From NCBI GenBank assembly GCA_007693385.1, contig REDR01000037.1:1-45384 (forward strand): 45,384 nucleotides of DNA, read 5' to 3'. Each line of letters opens with the position of its first letter. Within the stretch, counting starts at the first letter, position 1. This document shows positions 40,081 to 45,384 of this stretch, one piece after another. Both the position numbers and the translations under genes were made by a program. This DNA is from Anaerolineaceae bacterium. Lineage in GTDB: Bacteria > Chloroflexota > Anaerolineae > Aggregatilineales > Phototrophicaceae. The notes beneath the pieces are model-generated. The model was not told where the DNA came from, made no database searches, and saw only the letters and a list, made by a program, of their open reading frames with translations.

Positions 40081-40083
40081 CGC

Positions 40084-40716
40084 TTATTCTTCCTCGTAAT
40101 ATTCGACCAGCGACAACATCATCGCGTTCATGAAGTTGTTGACCTGCCGCAACAGGTTCGCCCATTCCGAAGCGTTGCGCGGCTGGGTGATCTCCGACCA
40201 TGTGAGGATGCTATTCAGTATCAGGTCGCTGAAGTAGAAGAAGCCGCGCAGAGCTTGCGGCAAGCTGAGGCCGTCGTCGGTCAGCACAACCGCGTATTCC
40301 TTGCCCAGCCGGATCGCCTGCGAGAGCGACTCGTCCGGCGCACCATCGGCCAGAAATTCGCGCAGGGCGTCCAGCATGGCGCGGCCATACGTCCGCATCT
40401 CGCCCCGCGTCTTTTCGCTCATGGCGGCGTACCATGGCACGTCGTCCAATTGCCCGTCGCCGACCTGCATCCGCGTCTGTCCCAGCGCATTTTGAATGAT
40501 GATCTTCACTTCGGCGGGCTGGACATCGTGCGGGCTTTGCGTCTGCGCCAGATGTTCCAGATCAGCACGGCGGAAGCGACGATGACCGCCCGGCGTGCGC
40601 CGTGATGTCAATTCGCCACGATCCGCCCAATTACGCACCGTCGCCGGATGCACGCCGAGAATTTCCGCCGCTTTCCGTAGGCTGACCCATTCTTGTTGAT
40701 CGTTACCGTTACCCAT
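40084..40716 (-). CDS. HTH (MerR/excisionase-type) regulator with helical C-terminal domain
   Basis: This 210-aa DNA-binding protein has an N-terminal winged HTH (about 8-55, SLRKAAEILGVHPATVRNWA ... TPGGHRRFRRADLEHL) of the excisionase/MerR type that carries the HRRF wing signature. The rest (about 90-210) is helical, with SLPQALRGFFYFSDLILNSILTW, and recalls the RsbRD-type helical sensory domain. Ligand and targets are unknown. A TATAAT on the minus strand at 40749-40754 is the likely -10. It is translated together with dprA, so it may regulate DNA uptake or repair, but that is inference. Confidence 0.85.
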   Translation of the reverse strand: MGNGNDQQEWVSLRKAAEILGVHPATVRNWADRGELTSRRTPGGHRRFRRADLEHLAQTQSPHDVQPAEVKIIIQNALGQTRMQVGDGQLDDVPWYAAMSEKTRGEMRTYGRAMLDALREFLADGAPDESLSQAIRLGKEYAVVLTDDGLSLPQALRGFFYFSDLILNSILTWSEITQPRNASEWANLLRQVNNFMNAMMLSLVEYYEEE

Positions 40717-40878
40717 GCTTTTCTCACTGTTCGCGTCGTGTGGTTTTTATTATACCGTGAGACGGCGGCCTGCGCCCGTTGGTATTTAACGGATGTATCC
40801 CGCCGCCCTACGCCGCGATTTGTTTTTTGCGATATAATGTGAAGTAACCTACAAACGACAGCATACGGAGGCACGCCC

Positions 40879-42387
40879 ATGACGCCCGCCAACGGCACAA
40901 CCGCCAGCGCCGGTAGCATTCCGGTCTATAATCCGGTCACCAGCCAATTAATCGGCCATGTCCCCAAGACCAGCCGCGAAGATGTGATCGCCGCAGTGGA
41001 ACGCGCACAGGACGCCGGACGCGCATGGGCGGCTTTCAGCGTGGCGGATCGTTGCCGTTATATTCGCCGCTTCGGTGATCTGCTGTGGCAGAATCAGCAG
41101 GAGGCGATGGACGTGATCCGCGCCGAAACCGGCAAGAACGACACCGGCGCATTCATCGAAGTGGTCGGCATCGACAACACCATCAACTACTACGTTCAGG
41201 GAGCGCCCGACATCCTCGCGCCGCAGAATCGCCAGCCGATTTTCCCGTTGTTGCAATATGGCAAGGTATACCGCAAGCCGCACGGCGTCGTCGGCTTCGT
41301 GACCCCGTGGAACTACCCGATGATGCTCGCCATCATCGACGCGATACCGGCGCTGATCGCGGGCAATACCGCCATCATCAAGCCGAGCGAAGTGACGCCG
41401 TATAGTGTGCTGTACGCCGTCGGCCTGTTGCATCAGGCCGGTATTCCGCCGCATGTGGTGCAGGTCGTCACCGGCGCGGGCGAAACCGGCGCGGCGCTGG
41501 GCGATTATGTGGATTATATGTGCTTTACCGGAAGCACCGCCACCGGACGCAAAGTGGCGGTACAGGCGGCGGAACGGCTGATCCCGTTCAGTCTGGAATT
41601 GGGCGGCAAGGACGCGATGATCGTGCTGGCCGATGCTGATCTTGATCTGGCGGCGGCGGCGGTGTTCATCGGCTCGTGCGAGAACGCCGGTCAGATGTGT
41701 ACCAGCATTGAGCGCGTTTACGTCGAAGCGCCGATCTACAACGAATTCATAGCCCGCGTGCGCCAGAACGCGGCCAACCTGACCATCGGCGCGGGCGCGG
41801 GCTTTGATGTGCATGTCGGCAGTTTGACCAATGAGCGCGAACTGCTCCGTGCTGAAGCCCATATCCGCGATGCGCTGGAACGCGGCGCGGAGTTGATTCA
41901 CGGTGGCCGTCGTCGCCCTGATCTGGGGCCGCTGTTCTTCGAGCCTGCTATCCTGATTAACGTCGATCATTCGATGCTGGTCATGCGTGAGGAGACGTTC
42001 GGCCCGCTCATCCCGATCATGAAATTCAGTAACGAAGAAGAAGCGGTGCGGCTGGCGAACGATAGCGAATACGGCCTATCCGGTGCGGTATTCACCCGCG
42101 ACCTTGATCGCGGTGAACGGCTGGCGCTCCGCATTGATACCGGCGACATCAGCGTTAACCGCAATAGCGCGGTGCAGGCGTCGGCGTCGATGCCGTGGGG
42201 CGGTCAGAAGCATAGCGGCTACGGGCGGCGCGGCGGCGCGGAGGGCTTGTTGCGCTTCACGACGACGCAATCCATCGTGGTTGACCGGCAGATCGGCACG
42301 CGCCCGTCATTGAGTTTGATCGACCCGTTGACGCTGACCGCGCTCAAGGTGATGCGCCGGTTGCGGCGCTGGATTCCCGGCCTGTAA
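40879..42387 (+). CDS. Aldehyde dehydrogenase
   Basis: This 502-aa NAD(P)-dependent enzyme oxidises an aldehyde to a carboxylic acid. The core residues are Asn145 (PWNYP), Lys168 (IIKPSE), Glu240 (LELGGKDAMIV) and the catalytic Cys274 (NAGQMCTSIERV). FTGSTATG is the cofactor loop, and EETFGPLIPIMKF and HSGYGRRGG complete the C-terminal half. It is in the broad succinate-semialdehyde/general aldehyde dehydrogenase group; the substrate is not fixed. ATG 40879 has GGAGG nine bases upstream. A TATAAT (40833-40838) is about 40 bases before the start. It is divergent from the HTH gene. Confidence 0.92.
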   Translation: MTPANGTTASAGSIPVYNPVTSQLIGHVPKTSREDVIAAVERAQDAGRAWAAFSVADRCRYIRRFGDLLWQNQQEAMDVIRAETGKNDTGAFIEVVGIDNTINYYVQGAPDILAPQNRQPIFPLLQYGKVYRKPHGVVGFVTPWNYPMMLAIIDAIPALIAGNTAIIKPSEVTPYSVLYAVGLLHQAGIPPHVVQVVTGAGETGAALGDYVDYMCFTGSTATGRKVAVQAAERLIPFSLELGGKDAMIVLADADLDLAAAAVFIGSCENAGQMCTSIERVYVEAPIYNEFIARVRQNAANLTIGAGAGFDVHVGSLTNERELLRAEAHIRDALERGAELIHGGRRRPDLGPLFFEPAILINVDHSMLVMREETFGPLIPIMKFSNEEEAVRLANDSEYGLSGAVFTRDLDRGERLALRIDTGDISVNRNSAVQASASMPWGGQKHSGYGRRGGAEGLLRFTTTQSIVVDRQIGTRPSLSLIDPLTLTALKVMRRLRRWIPGL

Positions 42388-42407
42388 ACCGCCCGAATCC
42401 AATCGGT

Positions 42408-42436
42408 TTGAGAAAAAATAGGCGGTCTGTTACGAT
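42408..42436 (+). promoter_or_regulatory. Promoter of oligoendopeptidase F
   Basis: TTGAGA (42408-42413), a 17-base spacer and TACGAT (42431-42436) lie about 45 bases before the start codon at 42482. Confidence 0.55.
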
Positions 42437-42481
42437 GATCGCCGTGATCTGACAGGCAATTTGAAATGGAGCAAAATAAGC

Positions 42482-44305
42482 ATGACTGCTATTGCAGACG
42501 AAAAACGTAAGACCGGCGCGGAAGACGTGGTATGGGATTTGACGCCGCTATATGATGGCGTGGAAGACCCCGCCATTCAGCGCGATCTGGCCGCCGTGCA
42601 GGAGGCCGCGCAAGGCTTCACGACGGCGCATCGCGGCGCTATCGCCCGCTATGACGCGCCCACCCTCCGCGCTGTGATTGAGGAGAAAGTGGCGATTGAG
42701 GATAAAATCTATCGCTTGCTGGCCTTCGCCATGCTCAACTTCACCACCGACAGCGCCAACCCGCAGTTCGGGATGTTGATGCAGGCGGTGATGGAGGCCA
42801 AGAGCAAGGTCGATCAAGCGCTGGTTTTCTTCGAGCTGGAGTGGAACGCGGTACCGGAAGACGCCGCCCGCAACTTGATCGCCGACCCCGCCCTGCGCGA
42901 CTACGCGCATCATCTGGAGGCGCAACGGCGCTATGAGCCGCACCAACTACCGGAAGATCAAGAGAAGTTGATCCTTGATAAGGATGTCACCGGCATACAG
43001 GCATGGGAACGTTTCTTCGGTCAGTTCACCAGCGCCCTACGCTATGAGGTGGACGGTAAGCAGTTGACGCAGAGCGAAGTGCTGACGCAACAATTCGCGG
43101 CGGATCGGGCGGTGCGGCAAGCGTCACATGCCGCCATCACGCGCACGCTAAAAGATAATCTGATGCCACTCGGCTATATCATCAACGTGGTAGCCGCCGA
43201 CAAAGCCACCGATGACCGTCTGCGCGGCTATCAATCGTGGATTGCATCGCGCAACATGAGCAACAAAGCGCCGGATGCGGTGGTAGAAGCGCTCATCAAC
43301 ACGGTGACGAGCAATTACGAAGTGGTGGCGCGGCACTATCGCCTCAAACGCGCCCTGCTCGGTCTGGATGAATTGACCGAATATGACCGCTACGCCCCCC
43401 TGCCGACCAAAGACAGCGACCAGTTCTACACATGGGAGCAGGCGCGGGAGATCGTGCTGAATGCGTTTTACGCCTTCAACGATGAGATGGGCGACGCGGC
43501 GAAACGCTTCTTCGATGAAAACTGGATACACGCCGCGCCCGGCGACAACAAACGCGGCGGCGCTTACGCGCATCCGGTGACGGTCTCCGCGCATCCTTAC
43601 GTGTTCATGAACTACAACGGCAAACCGCGTGACGTGATGACGCTGGCGCACGAGCTAGGGCACGGCGTCCACATGCTGTTAAGCGGCAAAGGCGGCATCC
43701 TGTACGACCTCAGCACGCCGTTGACCACCGCCGAGACCGCCTCCACATTTGCCGAGATGCTGGTGTTCCACGATCTGCTCTCACGCGAGACGGACGCCGA
43801 AGTGAAGCTCTCCATGCTGGCACAGAAAATTGAGGATTCATTCTCCACGATCTTCCGGCAAGTCGCCATGAACCGCTTCGAGGACGCCCTGCATCGGGCA
43901 CGGCGCGAAAAAGGCGAATTAGGCACGGAACAGATCAACGCGCTCTGGATGGGGACGCAACGCGCCATGTACGGCGATAGCGTCAACCTGACCGACGATT
44001 ACGGCGTGTGGTGGTCGTACATCCCGCACTTCATCAGCACGCCGGGCTATGTGTATGCGTATGCCTTCGGCGAATTGCTGGTGCTGGCGCTGTACAACAT
44101 CTACCAGCGCGAGGGCGAGTCCTTCGTGCCGAAATACGTGGCGGCGCTGACGGCGGGCAATAGCGACTATCCCGACGTTATCATGCGCGAAGTCGGCGTC
44201 GATCTCAACGATCCGAACTTCTGGCAGGAGGGCATCGACGCGCTGGCCGAGCTGGTGACGGAAGAAGAAGCGCTCGCCCGCGAAGTCTACCCGGAAAAGT
44301 TCTAA
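42482..44305 (+). CDS. pepF: Oligoendopeptidase F (M3 family)
   Basis: This 607-aa zinc metallopeptidase is cytosolic by sequence (no signal peptide) and cleaves short peptides. The zinc site is HELGH (His390, Glu391, His394) with Glu418 (TAETAS) as the third ligand. The AHPYVFMNYNGKPRDVMTLAH segment and the C-terminal YAYAFGELLVLALYNIY block are typical of M3B/PepF. The length is close to the family norm of about 600. ATG 42482 has GGAG about 10 bases upstream; the earlier in-frame Met at 42461 is less likely. The SDR gene starts two bases after the stop, so they are co-transcribed. Confidence 0.94.
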   Translation: MTAIADEKRKTGAEDVVWDLTPLYDGVEDPAIQRDLAAVQEAAQGFTTAHRGAIARYDAPTLRAVIEEKVAIEDKIYRLLAFAMLNFTTDSANPQFGMLMQAVMEAKSKVDQALVFFELEWNAVPEDAARNLIADPALRDYAHHLEAQRRYEPHQLPEDQEKLILDKDVTGIQAWERFFGQFTSALRYEVDGKQLTQSEVLTQQFAADRAVRQASHAAITRTLKDNLMPLGYIINVVAADKATDDRLRGYQSWIASRNMSNKAPDAVVEALINTVTSNYEVVARHYRLKRALLGLDELTEYDRYAPLPTKDSDQFYTWEQAREIVLNAFYAFNDEMGDAAKRFFDENWIHAAPGDNKRGGAYAHPVTVSAHPYVFMNYNGKPRDVMTLAHELGHGVHMLLSGKGGILYDLSTPLTTAETASTFAEMLVFHDLLSRETDAEVKLSMLAQKIEDSFSTIFRQVAMNRFEDALHRARREKGELGTEQINALWMGTQRAMYGDSVNLTDDYGVWWSYIPHFISTPGYVYAYAFGELLVLALYNIYQREGESFVPKYVAALTAGNSDYPDVIMREVGVDLNDPNFWQEGIDALAELVTEEEALAREVYPEKF

Positions 44306-44307
44306 CG

Positions 44308-45288
44308 ATGGCGCGGGCACTGGTCACCGGAGGGACGGGTTTTGTCGGGTCGCATGTGGCGCGGGCGCTGGCCGAAAACGGTCATCACGTCCGCGTCCTG
44401 CACCGCCAGACATCCAAACTGAAAGCGCTGGACGGCGTGCCGTTCGAGTCCGTGACCGGCGGCCTGACCGATCTGGACGCCCTGCGCCATGCCTGCGAGG
44501 GCGTGGACTGGGTGTTCCACATCGCCGCCATTGCGGATTATTGGCGGGCGGATCATCGTGCGATGTACCATACCAACGTCGAGGGAACGCGCTACATCTT
44601 GCAGGCGGCGCGGGAGACCGGCGTTCGGCGCGTGGTATTCACCAGTAGCGCGGCGGCGGTTGGCCTGCGTGATGATAAGCTGGCCGACGAGAATCAGCCG
44701 TTCAATATGTCGCCGGGATCGTTCCCCTACGGGCATAGTAAATGGCTGGCGGAGCAGGTGGTCAAAGAAGCGGTTGAGGCCGGTCAGGATGTCGTCACCG
44801 TCAATCCGGTGGCGGTGATGGGTCCGGGCGACTTGAACCTGATTTCCGGCGATTTTGTGGTGCAGATCAAGCGTTATGGGCTATTCGTGCCGATCACATC
44901 CGGCGGGATCGCGGTGACCGACGTGCGCGACGTGGCGCGGTGGCATCTGGCGGCGGTGCAGGAAGGCATCACCGGCGAGCGCTATCTGCTGGGCACGGCG
45001 AACTATAGTTACCGCGACTGGTTCACGATGATCGCGGAGACCGTCGGCGCACCGCGTCCGCGCTTCGCCCTGCCGGATGTGGTGACGGTGGCCGCCGCCG
45101 ACTTGATCGAACACGCCCGCAAGCTGAACATCCCGACGACGGTCGATTCGGCGCAGGCGCGGCTGGGCGTTAAGCGCGTCTACTTCGATTATCGCAAGGC
45201 GTGGGCGGCGTTCGGCCCGCCGCAGATCGACATGGCGCGTAGCCTGCGCGATACATACGGCTGGTACGTGCAACACGGCTATATGTGA
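44308..45288 (+). CDS. NAD(P)-dependent epimerase/dihydroflavonol-reductase-like SDR
   Basis: This 326-aa extended SDR has the intact cofactor loop TGGTGFVGSHV (near the N-terminus), HIAAIAD, the active-site strand FTSSAAAVGL, and the YGHSK catalytic pair (YxxxK). The pattern resembles dihydroflavonol-4-reductase and hopanoid-associated sugar epimerase (HpnA) types, and a NPVAVMGPGD segment also fits. The substrate is unknown; no hopanoid gene is seen nearby. It directly follows pepF and is the last complete gene in the window. Confidence 0.88.
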   Translation: MARALVTGGTGFVGSHVARALAENGHHVRVLHRQTSKLKALDGVPFESVTGGLTDLDALRHACEGVDWVFHIAAIADYWRADHRAMYHTNVEGTRYILQAARETGVRRVVFTSSAAAVGLRDDKLADENQPFNMSPGSFPYGHSKWLAEQVVKEAVEAGQDVVTVNPVAVMGPGDLNLISGDFVVQIKRYGLFVPITSGGIAVTDVRDVARWHLAAVQEGITGERYLLGTANYSYRDWFTMIAETVGAPRPRFALPDVVTVAAADLIEHARKLNIPTTVDSAQARLGVKRVYFDYRKAWAAFGPPQIDMARSLRDTYGWYVQHGYM

Positions 45289-45300
45289 TCGGTTTTTTGT

Positions 45301-45384
45301 CACCTTTTTGAGAAAGGGTCTTTCCTATGGAAAGGGTCTTTCCTTACGGAAAGGGACGCCAAAAACTTTTGAAAGGATTCAAAG
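45301..45384. repeat. Interspersed repeat, copy B (runs to window end)
   Basis: The segment opens CACCTTTTTGAGAAAGGGTC, and carries two tandem small hairpins (TTTCC-TAT-GGAAA and TTTCC-TTAC-GGAAA), then ACGCCAAAAACTTTTGAAAGG. It matches copy A (2924-3060) at the start and in the CTTTTGAAA end. It has no coding content and is cut by the window end. Confidence 0.55.

Noticed and set aside
40948-41970. 340-aa open frame on the minus strand opposite the aldehyde dehydrogenase
   Set aside because: The aldehyde dehydrogenase on the plus strand has all catalytic motifs. The reverse frame is His/Arg-rich, with no recognisable domain.
1-45384. CRISPR arrays, tRNA or rRNA genes, and defence islands
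   Set aside because: I found no regularly spaced repeats, no cloverleaf tRNA ends and no known defence genes. SLOG and XisI proteins alone do not make a defence system.

Overview
The window reads as a housekeeping and accessory stretch of a free-living bacterial chromosome, most likely a Chloroflexota (Anaerolineae-type) genome. That placement is inference. It rests on the gene families found together (a Mbh-like Mrp cluster, tandem receiver-kinase proteins, a glucosylglycerol-hydrolase-type GH13 protein, XisI and LSDAT proteins), secreted proteins with ordinary signal peptides and no lipobox, moderately high GC, and small palindromic repeats between genes. There are no rRNA or tRNA genes, CRISPR arrays, transposases or phage genes.

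Layout. 1-1.2 kb: the tails of two tandem secreted proteins whose 3' ends are identical. 1.2-5.3 kb: a cobalamin-riboswitch-controlled ABC importer (binding protein, permease, ATPase). 5.2-6.4 kb: a receiver-histidine kinase protein on the minus strand. 6.5-8.1 kb: rho with its own promoter and intrinsic terminator. 8.4-9.4 kb: a beta-decarboxylating dehydrogenase. 9.5-10.4 kb: a secreted PPC-type protein. 10.4-11.0 kb: a long non-coding gap. 11.0-18.1 kb: a tightly coupled nine-gene Mrp/Mbh-type antiporter operon ending at a strong terminator. 18.3-20.1 kb: a SulP anion transporter. 20.2-21.9 kb: efp and a flavoprotein. 21.9-22.9 kb: a secreted protein of unknown role. 23.0-24.2 kb: a second receiver-kinase protein. 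24.2-28.0 kb: a compact minus-strand operon (SDR-like, HAD phosphatase-like, degenerate shikimate-kinase-like, nitrilase-like, DUF3267 membrane metalloprotease). 28.2-32.9 kb: a small conserved protein, pcm, a 3-hydroxyisobutyrate-dehydrogenase-like enzyme, moaA, an unknown 393-aa protein and a CheY-like regulator. 33-36.4 kb: a LysM/M23 peptidase, mutY and an LSDAT (SLOG) protein. 36.4-40.7 kb: a minus-strand run of glucosylglycerol-hydrolase-like protein, XisI-like protein, dprA and an HTH protein. 40.9-45.3 kb: aldehyde dehydrogenase, oligoendopeptidase F and an SDR epimerase/reductase. The window closes inside an interspersed repeat also found at 2.9 kb.

How the genes fit together. The riboswitch and ABC genes form a B12-repressed corrinoid uptake unit. 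The Mrp operon, SulP carrier and glucosylglycerol-hydrolase-like enzyme suggest attention to sodium, pH and osmotic balance (inference). The Mrp operon follows the order of archaeal Mbh modules (E-F-G-A'-A''B-C-D), has two extra antiporter-like subunits, and contains no oxidoreductase subunit. Several proteins keep a fold but have lost textbook residues: a shikimate-kinase-like protein without the Walker A lysine, a receiver domain with Arg in place of Lys, an antiporter subunit without the TM5 glutamate, an SDR without its glycine motif, and an EF-P with Arg at the modified loop position. These are the most interesting leads. I found no clear-cut new defence or mobile system.
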